Below are positions 25,437-33,986 of a DNA stretch of 64,000 nt, one piece after another. The stretch's first letter is position 1. Every line of letters starts with the position of its first letter. Source of the stretch: Gemmatimonadota bacterium. GTDB taxonomy: Bacteria > Gemmatimonadota > Gemmatimonadetes > Gemmatimonadales > Gemmatimonadaceae. A program made the position numbers and the translations under genes. A model generated the notes under the pieces. The model was given only the letters and a program-made list of their open reading frames with translations. It made no database searches and was not told where the DNA came from. The DNA lies in the NCBI GenBank assembly GCA_028287235.1, contig JAQBQB010000030.1, positions 372,001-436,000 on the forward strand, read 5' to 3'.

Positions 25437-25932
25437 GGCTCGCGTGGCGCGTGAGCCGCCGGCGCCGGTGCCGCCGCTCCCAGAAGTGTCCGCCGGCGAG
25501 TCCGAGCACGGCGCCCACCAGCCCACCCGTGATCGCCCCCATGAGCGCCGCCACGACGAAGTCCACGGTGCCGCGCGCCGGCACGCCGCGGCGCATGCCG
25601 TAGAACATCACGCTCCAGGTGGTGGTAGCCCACCAGAGCGCGGCGAACACACCGAGCGCGATGGCGCCGCCGTTCACGAGCGCCTCGCGCCGCGGCTCGT
25701 AATAGTTGTTCGCCAGCGTGCCGAGCTCGCCCTGCTCCTCGGCCCAGCGCGCGTCGCGCCCCCATCCCGAGCGCAGGATGAGAACGGCGGCGATGACCAG
25801 CCCCTCGGCGGTCCAGAGCACGGGCGTTTCCTTGGCCGGCAGGAACGCTAATTTCGTGTTCTGTAATACCAGAACGCTCGTAACGACCAGCAGCGCGAGC
25901 TGGAGCGACCAGTCGGTCGAGCGATTCTTCAT
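25429..25932 (-). CDS. Membrane protein of unknown function
   Basis: A 167-residue inner-membrane protein with about four hydrophobic helices (SLQLALLVVTSVLVL; LVIAAVLIL; GAIALGVFAALWWATTTWSV; AALMGAITGGLVGAVLGLAG). The C-terminal tail is basic. It overlaps the S9 peptidase stop by 4 nt (ATGA). No known family was recognised. Confidence 0.6.
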   Translation of the reverse strand: MKNRSTDWSLQLALLVVTSVLVLQNTKLAFLPAKETPVLWTAEGLVIAAVLILRSGWGRDARWAEEQGELGTLANNYYEPRREALVNGGAIALGVFAALWWATTTWSVMFYGMRRGVPARGTVDFVVAALMGAITGGLVGAVLGLAGGHFWERRHRRRRLTRHASHA

Positions 25933-28304
25933 TTGCCGCTATTCGACGTCATCACCGGCGGCGTCTGCTTTTCCCAGACGAAGCGATGGAGGAAGTCGCT
26001 GCTGCGGCCGAAGATGTCGATCCACCGGCTGTGGATCAGCGATTCGTGCACATCGTCGGGAATGACCGTGAGGTCGAAGTACACGTTGTGCGCGCGCAGC
26101 AGCCCGACGAGTCCGACCATCTGCGCGAAGTCCACGTTGCGGTCGTCGTCGCCTTGTTCGAGGAAGACGGGCGACTTCCAGGTGTCGACGTGCGCGGCGG
26201 CCGACGATTGGTACGCGAGGTTGGTCGAGTCGAGCGAGTTGCCGTAGAGATGTACGCCCGCGAGATCGACACCGGCCACGAAGATGTCGGAGTTGCGCGC
26301 CAGCGCTTCGGCGGTGAGCAGGCCGCCGTACGACAGTCCCCAGATCCCGACGCGCGCCGGGTCGACGTCCGCGCGGCCCTGGAGATACTTGGCACCCGCG
26401 ACGACGTCCTGATACTCGGAGTTGCCGCGGCCTTCGGTGTTCGGTGCGCGCTGGAACGAACGGCCGTAGCCGATGCCGCTGCGGTAGTTGATCGACAGCA
26501 CGACGTAGCCCTGCGTCTGCAGCCACTGGTTGTAACCGTACGCCCAGTGATAGAACTGCATGTAGTGGTACGCCGGCATCATCTCGCGCGACGGGCCGCC
26601 GTGCACGAACACGATCGCCGGACGGCGCTCGCCCGGCTTGATGTCCTTCGGAAGGAAGAGCTGGTTGTGAATCTCCAGTCCGTCCGCGGCGTGGGTGATG
26701 ACGATCTCGGGTGTCACGTGCGCCGCCTGCGGGAAATCCTTCGGCAGCGTGGGGAACACGACCTTGGTCGTGCCGCCGTTGGCCGGCACGATGCCGATCG
26801 ACGCCGGCTGCTTCGCGTTGAAGTAGAGTACCGCGAGGCTCTTTCCCGATGAGAGCGGCGTCGGCGACACCTCGACGCCGTCGTCGGTCGAGACCTGCCG
26901 CGGAGTTCCGCCGGACGTCGGCACGGCCCAGATGTGCCGCTTCTCGATGTCCTTGGCGTTGGTGCAGTAGTAGAACGTGCTGCCGTCGCGCGAGAACGCG
27001 GTCGTCACGAAGGTGCGGTCGGCGACGCTGTCGTTGATCAAGCCGTCGGTCGTCGTGAGCAGTGTGGGCTCGGTCTGCGGGTTCGTTACGCTCACCGAGT
27101 AGAAGCGGTCCCACTCGTCGTTCGGCACCTGGCCCGCGAATACCACGCGATCGCCCGCCCACTGAATGCTGTTCACCGCGGCGAACACGCGGTCGTTCGG
27201 CTTGTTGTGCCAGAACTCGTGCGCCTTGCCGGTCGCCACGTCGGCAACCATGAAGGACACCGTGTAGCCGCCGGGAAACGCCGTGCGATGCAATCCGTCG
27301 ATGCGGCCCGGCGTCGTGTCGTTGGCCGCCCCGCCCCGGCCACCGCGTCCACCGCCACCACCGCCGCCGCCACCACCGCCGCCGTTGCCACGGCCTGCTG
27401 CCGGACCCGCGGGATTACCGATGCCGCCCTGGCCCTGCTGCGTCTGTTGGCCGAAGGGCGTGCCGGGACGGCGCGTGAACGCGATCTGCTTGCCGTCGGG
27501 CGACCACACCGGGCTGCCGTCGAAATCGACGCTCGGCGCCACGAAGTCGACTTTGCGCGACTTCATGTCGTAGATACCGATGAACGCGTGATTGTCGCGC
27601 GTGCTCACGAAGGCGAGCTTGGTGCCGTCGGGCGACCACTGCGCGCTGCTCTGGCGTCCCCACTCCTTGATGAACGGAACGCCGCCGGTGTCGACGGGGG
27701 CGTTGCTTCCCCGCGCGGTCCGCGCGCGGAACAACTGGCCGTCCTTGGCGAACACCACGTACTTGCCGTCGGGCGAGAGCTCGGGGCCGCCGCCGCGTCC
27801 GCCGAATCCGGGAAGCTCGGTGCCCGTGAGCACCGCGAGACGCCACGCGCCGCTGCCGTCGGTGCGCGCGGCCCACACGGCCCGCTCGCCGCCGTTCGGA
27901 TCGTGCGACGGGTTGGCGACCCAACCCGCGCGATTGGGCCCGGAGCCGCGAATGAACACGGCCATCGCGCCGTCGTCGGACAGCTTCACCGAGCTGACGT
28001 CGACGCCGTCGTCGTCCATGAACTTCGTGATCCGCACCGGCTTGAAGTCGGGGGCCGACGCGACGTAGACGTTGCGCATGCCGCGCTCGTACGACACCCA
28101 CGCCACCTTGTCGGTCTTCTTGGCCGCGCTCACCTCGAGCGGCGACGCGGGCGAGAGGAACTGGTCGATCGTATATGTCGTCGCCGGCCTGGAGACGGCG
28201 GACATCGGCATCTTCGAGCGGTTGGTCGGATTGAGCTGTGCGCCGAGGGGCATCGCGGCGACAGCGATTGTCGCCGCGGCGAGGGAAGCGCGGAGCTGGG
28301 ACAT
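25929..28304 (-). CDS. Exported S9-family serine peptidase (dipeptidyl-peptidase type)
   Basis: A 791-residue enzyme with signal peptide (ends near PLGAQ). A beta-propeller N-terminal half is followed by the alpha/beta-hydrolase domain. The triad is Ser658 in GLSYGG, Asp721 in QGDDDRNV and His753 in DDVHES. It probably removes dipeptides from peptides in the periplasm. A Gly-rich/RGG tract (complement 27325-27410) interrupts the propeller. It heads a five-gene leftward operon whose members overlap by 4-8 nt or nearly abut. Confidence 0.9.
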   Translation of the reverse strand: MSQLRASLAAATIAVAAMPLGAQLNPTNRSKMPMSAVSRPATTYTIDQFLSPASPLEVSAAKKTDKVAWVSYERGMRNVYVASAPDFKPVRITKFMDDDGVDVSSVKLSDDGAMAVFIRGSGPNRAGWVANPSHDPNGGERAVWAARTDGSGAWRLAVLTGTELPGFGGRGGGPELSPDGKYVVFAKDGQLFRARTARGSNAPVDTGGVPFIKEWGRQSSAQWSPDGTKLAFVSTRDNHAFIGIYDMKSRKVDFVAPSVDFDGSPVWSPDGKQIAFTRRPGTPFGQQTQQGQGGIGNPAGPAAGRGNGGGGGGGGGGGGRGGRGGAANDTTPGRIDGLHRTAFPGGYTVSFMVADVATGKAHEFWHNKPNDRVFAAVNSIQWAGDRVVFAGQVPNDEWDRFYSVSVTNPQTEPTLLTTTDGLINDSVADRTFVTTAFSRDGSTFYYCTNAKDIEKRHIWAVPTSGGTPRQVSTDDGVEVSPTPLSSGKSLAVLYFNAKQPASIGIVPANGGTTKVVFPTLPKDFPQAAHVTPEIVITHAADGLEIHNQLFLPKDIKPGERRPAIVFVHGGPSREMMPAYHYMQFYHWAYGYNQWLQTQGYVVLSINYRSGIGYGRSFQRAPNTEGRGNSEYQDVVAGAKYLQGRADVDPARVGIWGLSYGGLLTAEALARNSDIFVAGVDLAGVHLYGNSLDSTNLAYQSSAAAHVDTWKSPVFLEQGDDDRNVDFAQMVGLVGLLRAHNVYFDLTVIPDDVHESLIHSRWIDIFGRSSDFLHRFVWEKQTPPVMTSNSGK

Positions 28305-28357
28305 TGAGAGCCTCAGAGGTGAGTCGAGGTCAGTCGACGCGAACTGACTGTAAGGCT

Positions 28358-28381
28358 AACGCCCCGGACCGCCGGGGCGTT
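28358..28381. terminator. Strong hairpin, probable transcript end
   Basis: AACGCCCCGG and its complement CCGGGGCGTT pair perfectly around a 4-nt loop. It lies between the Spy-like gene stop (28441) and the S9 peptidase start (28304). There is no long U-tract, so it may be a Rho-assisted or attenuating structure. Confidence 0.5.
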
Positions 28382-28440
28382 GCGCCCTGATCGTGAGAGA
28401 TTCTGAGGATCGAACCGCCGCGGCGCCAGACATAGAGCCG

Positions 28441-28860
28441 TCAGGGCGGCGGCCCGCCGCGTCCGCCGCGACCCCCGCGTCCCGGACCGCCGGGCCGGAA
28501 CGGTTCGGGCATGCGGTCGAGCTCCGTCGCGAGACGGCCGCGCTGCGCGCTGTCCAGCATGGGCGCGAGCGAGACGCGCATGGAGTCGAGCACCGCGCGA
28601 AGGCGCACGTTCGCGTCGCGAATGGCCTGGCCGTTTTGCTGCGCCACGTGCTCGAGCAGCGGCCGGATGGAGTCGCGCTGCGCATCGTTGCGCGGCTCGA
28701 TGACCCGTTCCATGTGGGCCACGAAGCCGGGCGGCCGCCGGAGCTGTCCGATGCGGTCACGGCGGCGCCGCACCAGCGTGGAATCGGCGAAGAGCCCCAG
28801 CGCGAAGCCAACGACGAGCGTCGCGGCGAGCAGCACGATCGATTTGGTATTGGCGGTCAT
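28441..28860 (-). CDS. Membrane-anchored Spy/CpxP-like periplasmic protein
   Basis: A 139-residue protein with one N-terminal helix (SIVLLAATLVVGFALGLFAD), then a helical periplasmic region rich in Arg and Asp, like Spy/CpxP and heavy-metal-resistance proteins (DAQRDSIRPLLEHVAQQNGQ; LDSAQRGRL). The end is RGG-rich. It is third in an operon after the ECF sigma factor and its membrane-bound anti-sigma, overlapping by 4 nt, which fits an envelope-stress module. ATG 28860 was chosen for this overlap. Confidence 0.65.
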   Translation of the reverse strand: MTANTKSIVLLAATLVVGFALGLFADSTLVRRRRDRIGQLRRPPGFVAHMERVIEPRNDAQRDSIRPLLEHVAQQNGQAIRDANVRLRAVLDSMRVSLAPMLDSAQRGRLATELDRMPEPFRPGGPGRGGRGGRGGPPP

Positions 28861-29198
28861 GGAGTGTCCGTCAGAGTATTCGCCACGCCGAACAGCGTTG
28901 CCGGTGAGTACGCCGATGAGAGCGTCACCTGCGGGAGATTGAGCGCCGCATCGAGCGCCGATGCCGCGGTAGCGCGCGCGCCCCACCAGTTATACGCGGC
29001 GAGCAGCACGGTCGCCGCGGCGGCGAGCGGCACGATGCGAACGAATTGCCGCTCGAGGGCGTGGACGAGCGACGAGTCGCGCTGCGCATGGACCCGGGCG
29101 AGTACCCGCGCAGAGAACCCGTCGCCGAAGCGCGCGGGCGCCGCACCGCGTAGCAGCGCGGCGATGGCTGGGTCGAGCGGAGGATCGTGATGGGTCAT
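28857..29198 (-). CDS. Probable anti-sigma factor (single-pass membrane)
   Basis: A 113-residue protein with a soluble N-terminal part (MTHHDPPLDPAIAALL ... FGDGFSARVLARV) and one membrane helix (VPLAAAATVLLAAYN). It lies between, and overlaps by 4 nt, an ECF sigma factor and a Spy-like gene, the usual place for the cognate anti-sigma. There is no classical zinc HxxxCxxC motif. Role inferred from context and shape. Confidence 0.6.
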   Translation of the reverse strand: MTHHDPPLDPAIAALLRGAAPARFGDGFSARVLARVHAQRDSSLVHALERQFVRIVPLAAAATVLLAAYNWWGARATAASALDAALNLPQVTLSSAYSPATLFGVANTLTDTP

Positions 29199-29791
29199 CG
29201 GATGTGCTCCGGAAGCGCGGCACCGTCGCCGCGGACGTACGGCGTGAGCTGCGCCTGCAGCTCTTTCATGGCGCGCGACAGTCGCGACAGCACGGTGCCC
29301 TCGGCGATGCCGAGGATCTCGGCCGTCTCACGCGTCGAGCATTCGTGAAAGAGCCGGAGAACGACGACGGCTCGGTGCTTCTCGCCGAGCCGCGCGACCG
29401 CCGCACGGACGTGCTCGTTCAACTCGGCCGTGTCGATCTCACCGTCGGGACCCGCGCGCGGCTCGGGAAAGTCGGTGCGGTCGGCTTCGTCGCGGCTGAC
29501 GAAGCGCAGCAGCGAGCGCCGCCGGCTGCGCAGAGCATTGATCGACAGGTTCATCGCGATGTGGACGAGGTAGGTCTCGAGCGACGATTCGCCGCGAAAG
29601 CGGTGAAGCGAGCGATGGAATCGGACGAAGGTCTCCTGCCCCACGTCGTCGGCATCGTCGCCGGGGCCGAGCATGCCGATGACCGTCGCGGCGACCGCGC
29701 GCTCGTAGCGGCTCACGAGCGCGCCGAAGGCTTGGTCGTCGCCGGTGCGGGCGCGATCGAGAAGCTCAGCGTCGGACGGGCCGTCGGTCAT
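29195..29791 (-). CDS. ECF RNA polymerase sigma factor (sigma-70 family)
   Basis: A 198-residue sigma factor with region 2 (VGQETFVRFHRSLHRFRG, SSLETYLVHIAMN) and region 4 (STRETAEILGIAEGTVLSR) as in SigE/RpoE-like factors. It heads the operon with the anti-sigma and Spy-like genes, so it probably directs envelope-stress transcription, including its own operon. ATG 29791 (MTDGPSD) starts near the domain; the frame back to 29986 adds an Arg-rich tail from the repeat element and is rejected. Confidence 0.88.
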   Translation of the reverse strand: MTDGPSDAELLDRARTGDDQAFGALVSRYERAVAATVIGMLGPGDDADDVGQETFVRFHRSLHRFRGESSLETYLVHIAMNLSINALRSRRRSLLRFVSRDEADRTDFPEPRAGPDGEIDTAELNEHVRAAVARLGEKHRAVVVLRLFHECSTRETAEILGIAEGTVLSRLSRAMKELQAQLTPYVRGDGAALPEHIR

Positions 29792-29834
29792 CAAGGAATA
29801 GACACCGAACGCGAGCGATGGATTCCAAACCGCA

Positions 29835-29920
29835 GGGTTTAGGGGCTGGGGTAAAGGGTATAGGGAAGCTGTGCGGCGCGCCGTGGGCGCGCCGCTTGAT
29901 ATGGGGATGCCGAAAGGCCT
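29835..29920. repeat. Heptamer-periodic element c (five GGG-N4 units)
   Basis: From 29835 five units in perfect 7-nt register begin with GGG (GGGTTTA, GGGGCTG, GGGTAAA, GGGTATA, GGGAAGC). Then comes a core, CTGTGCGGCGCGCCG, also found in the element at 15817. A C-rich right arm is missing, so it may be a half element. Four or more GGG runs with 4-nt loops could form a G-quadruplex on this strand. It lies in the 188-nt gap between the sigma factor and the exonuclease gene. Confidence 0.65.
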
Positions 29921-29979
29921 TCTCATCGAATCGCGCCGAAGGCGCGACGTACCGACCCGAAAACCTTCGACCCGATTCT

Positions 29980-31014
29980 GTGACAACCCTGCTGCGTCTC
30001 GGCGATCGCGGACTCTACTGTGAGGTGGGGGATTTCCATATCGACCCCTGGCAGCCGGTGGAGCGGGCGGTCATCACCCACGCTCACGGCGATCACGCGC
30101 GGTGGGGATCGGGGACGTATCTGTGTTCCCGAGAAGGGCAGGGCGTGTTGCGCACGCGTTTGGGGACGGACGCGTCGATCCAATCTGTGGATTGGGCGGA
30201 GCCGGTCGACATCAACGGCGTGCGGGTGTCGCTGCACCCGGCGGGGCACATCCTTGGCTCGGCGCAAATTCGGGTGGAGCATCGCGGGGAGGTGTGGGTT
30301 GCGTCGGGCGACTACAAGACCGACCCCGATCCCACGTGCACGCCGTTCGAGCTCGTGCGGTGCCACACCTTCATCACCGAGAGCACCTTCGGGCTGCCGA
30401 TCTACCGCTGGTGTCCGGAGTGGCAGGTGTTCGACGACATTCGCGCGTGGTGGACCGCGAACCGCCACGCCGGACGAGCGTCGGTGCTGTTCGGCTATGC
30501 GCTCGGCAAGGCGCAGCGGCTGCTCGCGGGATTGGCCGGTGCCGACATCGGGCCGATCTACACTCACGGGGCAGTCGAGCGACTGAACCGCGACTACCGC
30601 GCGGCAGGCGTTCGGCTGGCCGACACGCGCTATGCGAGCGATCTGCCCAAGGGGTACGATTTCTCGGGAAGCATGATCGTAGCGCCGCCGTCGGCCGCGG
30701 GGAGCACGTGGCTGCGCCGCTTTGGGAACGTGTCGACGGGGTTCGCGTCGGGGTGGATGCGGATCCGCGGCGCGCGCCGGCGTCGCGCGTTGGACCGTGG
30801 GTTCGTGCTGTCCGACCACGTCGACTGGCCGTCGTTGCTCGCGGCGGTGGAGGGAACCGGCGCGCAACGCGTCTGGGTGACGCATGGCACCCGCGAGCCG
30901 CTCGTTCGCTGGCTCACCGAACGCGGGCTCGAGGCGATGGCGCTCCGCGCGCAGTGGAAGGGCGAGGAGGACGCCGATCCGGTGGAAGTCGCGGGCGAGG
31001 AGATCCCGGCGTGA
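29980..31014 (+). CDS. Ligase-associated MBL-fold DNA exonuclease
   Basis: A 344-residue metallo-beta-lactamase-fold nuclease of the type found beside ATP-dependent ligases. The metal motif HAHGDH is at residues 34-39, with later ASGDYK and LSDHVDW supplying further ligands. It probably trims DNA ends before sealing by the ligase. GTG 29980 starts right at the domain. Its last codon overlaps the ligase GTG by 4 nt, so the two are translated together. The usual partner helicase and phosphoesterase genes are not adjacent. Confidence 0.85.
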   Translation: MTTLLRLGDRGLYCEVGDFHIDPWQPVERAVITHAHGDHARWGSGTYLCSREGQGVLRTRLGTDASIQSVDWAEPVDINGVRVSLHPAGHILGSAQIRVEHRGEVWVASGDYKTDPDPTCTPFELVRCHTFITESTFGLPIYRWCPEWQVFDDIRAWWTANRHAGRASVLFGYALGKAQRLLAGLAGADIGPIYTHGAVERLNRDYRAAGVRLADTRYASDLPKGYDFSGSMIVAPPSAAGSTWLRRFGNVSTGFASGWMRIRGARRRRALDRGFVLSDHVDWPSLLAAVEGTGAQRVWVTHGTREPLVRWLTERGLEAMALRAQWKGEEDADPVEVAGEEIPA

Positions 31015-32603
31015 AGCGCTTCGCGCGGCTGCTCACGGAGCTGGACGAGACGATGCGGACGAATGAGAAGGTCGACGCGATGGCTGCCTACTTCTCGACC
31101 GCCGATCCGGCGGACGCCGCGTGGGCCGTCTACTTCCTCAGCGGCGGCCGGCCGAAGCGGCTCATCCCCGTCCGGCGGCTCGCGGCGTGGGCAATGGAAG
31201 AAGCGGGCATTCCAGAATGGTTATTCGAGGACTGTTATGAAGCCATCGGAGATCTCGCCGAGACGATGTCGCTGCTGCTGCCCGATGCGGAATCGACGTC
31301 GGACCTGCCGTTGCACTGGTGGATCGAGGAGCGCGTGCTGCCGCTCGCGAAGCAGTCGGAAGGGGCGCAGCGGGCGGTGATCGTGGAGTCGTGGCGCGAG
31401 CTCGCCGGCGCGGAGCGGTTCATCTGGAACAAGCTGATCACGGGCGGATTCAGAGTCGGCGTGTCGCAGCAGCTCGTCGTCCGTGCGCTGGCGAAGGCAA
31501 GCGGGATCGACGAAGGTGCGATCGCGCACCGGTTGAGCGGGCACTGGGAGCCGCGGCCCGAGGCATTCGCCGCACTCCTCGCCGCGGAGACCGGTGACGC
31601 CGACGTGTCGAAGCCCTACCCGTTCTATCTCGCCTACGCGATCGAGGACGAGCTCGACGACCTGGGCGACCCGGCGGAGTGGCAGGCCGAGTGGAAGTGG
31701 GACGGCATTCGCGCGCAGGTGATTCGTCGCAACGGACAGACGTTCGTCTGGTCGCGCGGCGAGGAGCTCGTCACCGATCGCTTCCCGGAGATTGCGTCGG
31801 CCGCGGCGTTTCTTCCCGACGGCACGGTGCTCGACGGTGAGATCATGCCGTGGAAGAACGGCGCGCCGCTGCCGTTCGCGCAGCTGCAGCGGCGAATCGG
31901 ACGCAAAGTGCTGGGGGCCAAGATCCTGAACGAAGTGCCGGTGGTCCTGATCGTCTACGATCTCCTGGAGCTCGACGGGCGCGACGCGCGCGGCGAGCCG
32001 TTGTCGTGGCGGCGCGAGCGGCTCGACGAAGTCATCGCCGGCGCGCGCAGCACGGTGTTGGTCCCATCGCCGCTCATCGCGTTGTCGGCGTGGAGCGGTG
32101 CGCGCGACGCGCACGCCCGCGCGCGTGAGATGAGCGCCGAGGGACTGATGCTGAAGCGGCGCGACGGCGTGTACGGCGTGGGGCGGCGAAAGGGTGGCTG
32201 GTGGAAGTGGAAGGTGCAACCGTACACGGTGGACGCTGTGATGATCTACGCGCAGGCCGGCCACGGGCGTCGCGCGTCGCTGCATACCGACTACACCTTC
32301 GCCGTGTGGGACGACGGCAAGCTCGTGCCGTTCGCCAAGGCGTACTCGGGGCTCACCGACGCGGAGATTCGCGAGCTCGACGGATGGATTCGTCGAAACA
32401 CCGTCGAGAAGTTCGGGCCCGTGCGTCACGTAAAGCCGGAGCACGTCTTCGAGCTCGGCTTCGAGGGCATTCAGGCGTCACCACGACACAAGTCCGGAGT
32501 CGCGGTACGCTTTCCGCGCATTCTGCGCTGGCGAACGGACAAGCGCGCGGAGGACGCCGACACGATCGCGACGCTTCGCGCGTTGATGAGCCAACCGTCG
32601 TGA
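31011..32603 (+). CDS. ATP-dependent DNA ligase
   Basis: A 530-residue ligase. Residues 1-190 are an alpha-helical DNA-binding domain, followed by the adenylation domain with motif I EWKWDGIRAQ, where Lys229 would take AMP, then EIMPW, VVLIVYDLLELDG and KWKVQPYTVD (motif V), and a C-terminal OB domain. It seals nicks in repair, probably with the MBL exonuclease. GTG 31011 overlaps the exonuclease stop. The long frame upstream of 31011 is antisense-free shadow of the exonuclease gene and is not part of the protein. Confidence 0.92.
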   Translation: MKRFARLLTELDETMRTNEKVDAMAAYFSTADPADAAWAVYFLSGGRPKRLIPVRRLAAWAMEEAGIPEWLFEDCYEAIGDLAETMSLLLPDAESTSDLPLHWWIEERVLPLAKQSEGAQRAVIVESWRELAGAERFIWNKLITGGFRVGVSQQLVVRALAKASGIDEGAIAHRLSGHWEPRPEAFAALLAAETGDADVSKPYPFYLAYAIEDELDDLGDPAEWQAEWKWDGIRAQVIRRNGQTFVWSRGEELVTDRFPEIASAAAFLPDGTVLDGEIMPWKNGAPLPFAQLQRRIGRKVLGAKILNEVPVVLIVYDLLELDGRDARGEPLSWRRERLDEVIAGARSTVLVPSPLIALSAWSGARDAHARAREMSAEGLMLKRRDGVYGVGRRKGGWWKWKVQPYTVDAVMIYAQAGHGRRASLHTDYTFAVWDDGKLVPFAKAYSGLTDAEIRELDGWIRRNTVEKFGPVRHVKPEHVFELGFEGIQASPRHKSGVAVRFPRILRWRTDKRAEDADTIATLRALMSQPS

Positions 32604-32626
32604 GCGAGAGCGGCCCTATCCCCTGT

Positions 32627-33958
32627 TTATGGCCGCACCGCGCTCTGCGTTGCTCGATAAATGAGGAGCGCCGCGCGTTTGGTCTGCGACGGAAGCTTGC
32701 TCAGATCGGCAGTCTCCTTCTCGGTGTGATCGTCGTGCCCCGATAGCCCGAGCGCATCGATGATCATTGGAACGGTGCTCGCGATGAACGAGACGTCCGC
32801 AGCGCCGGCGCGCGATGGGTCGACCGCCACCACGGGACCGTAGCCGAGATCGCGGCTGGCCTTGTCGTACATCGCGAGCAGACGGCGGTTGCCGGCCGTT
32901 GGCGCCATGGGTGGATAGCCGTCGTCGAAGGTGATCTCGGCCTGGGTCTTGGGCAGATGGTGCGACACGATCTCGCGCATCGTCCGCTGCGCCTTGGCGT
33001 GCTGCTCGGGCGACAGCGTGCGCAGGTCGCCAGTGACGACCATGTGCTCGGCGTCCACGTTGCGCTTGCCCGACGCCGAGCCTTCGGTGCCGGTCGTATC
33101 GATCTTGACCAGCGTGCCGCCGAGCGCGAGGCCGGGGTTGAACGTGAGATACGGCTCGTTCGACAGCCGCGTGTAGAACTCGTGCAGGATGCGCGATGCC
33201 TCGTACACCGCGCCGGCGCCGAACTCCGGCTTGAATATCTGCGACGAATGCGCCGGAATGCCCGTCGTGCGCAGCGTCCACGACCCGGCGCTGCGGCGCG
33301 AGACCACGGCCGTGCGCGGATCGCCCGCGCCGTCCTCGAAGCCGAGCGCCAGGCTCGCGCCCTTCGCGGCGTCGACGAGTGTCTGTCTCGCGGCCGACAC
33401 TGGAGTCCCTGCCTCCTCCTCGTCGCCATTGAACACGACCGTGACGTTCATGCGGTCGAGTACGCCCGCATCCTTCAGGGCGCGCAGCGCATGGAGGATG
33501 ATCACGTCGCCACCTTTCATGTCGATGACCCCCGGTCCGCGCGCCGTCGAGTCGTTCAAGCGCTCGAAGCGTTGAAAGGGACTGCTGGGCTCGAAGACCG
33601 TATCGAGATGCCCGATCAGAACTATCTTCGACCCAGGCCCCGCATGCTCGGCGACGAGATGGCCGGCCCGGTTGAACGAAGCACCATCGACCCACCGGGT
33701 CTTGAATCCGAGCGCGTCGAGCTGCGGACGCAGCACGTCCGCGACCTGACGCACTCCGGCGAAGTTCATGGTGCCGCTGTTGATGTTGACGATGCGCTCG
33801 AGCAGCGCCAGCGCGTCGGCGTTGTGTGCGTCGACCGCGCCGGCAATGGCACGCTCGGTGGCGGTCAAGGCCGTCGTCGACTGGGACAGCGCGGGCGTCG
33901 CGATCGAGAGTGACAGCGCCGCGCCGAGGGAGCGGAGCAAGGATGAGGAAATGGACAT
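32627..33958 (-). CDS. Exported M20-family metallopeptidase
   Basis: A 443-residue exported peptidase with signal peptide ending near PALSQ. Zinc ligand motifs are in place: IGHLDTVFEP, GPGVIDMKGGD and NGDEEEAG, as in glutamate carboxypeptidases (CPG2 type), which remove C-terminal Glu from folates or peptides. A dimerisation domain interrupts the catalytic part. ATG 33958 is preferred; the frame reading back to 34372 is antisense to the lipoprotein gene. It is divergent from that gene with only 28 nt between starts. Confidence 0.85.
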   Translation of the reverse strand: MSISSSLLRSLGAALSLSIATPALSQSTTALTATERAIAGAVDAHNADALALLERIVNINSGTMNFAGVRQVADVLRPQLDALGFKTRWVDGASFNRAGHLVAEHAGPGSKIVLIGHLDTVFEPSSPFQRFERLNDSTARGPGVIDMKGGDVIILHALRALKDAGVLDRMNVTVVFNGDEEEAGTPVSAARQTLVDAAKGASLALGFEDGAGDPRTAVVSRRSAGSWTLRTTGIPAHSSQIFKPEFGAGAVYEASRILHEFYTRLSNEPYLTFNPGLALGGTLVKIDTTGTEGSASGKRNVDAEHMVVTGDLRTLSPEQHAKAQRTMREIVSHHLPKTQAEITFDDGYPPMAPTAGNRRLLAMYDKASRDLGYGPVVAVDPSRAGAADVSFIASTVPMIIDALGLSGHDDHTEKETADLSKLPSQTKRAALLIYRATQSAVRP

Positions 33959-33986
33959 AGGGGAGAATCTATTGAAGCAGCTGGCG

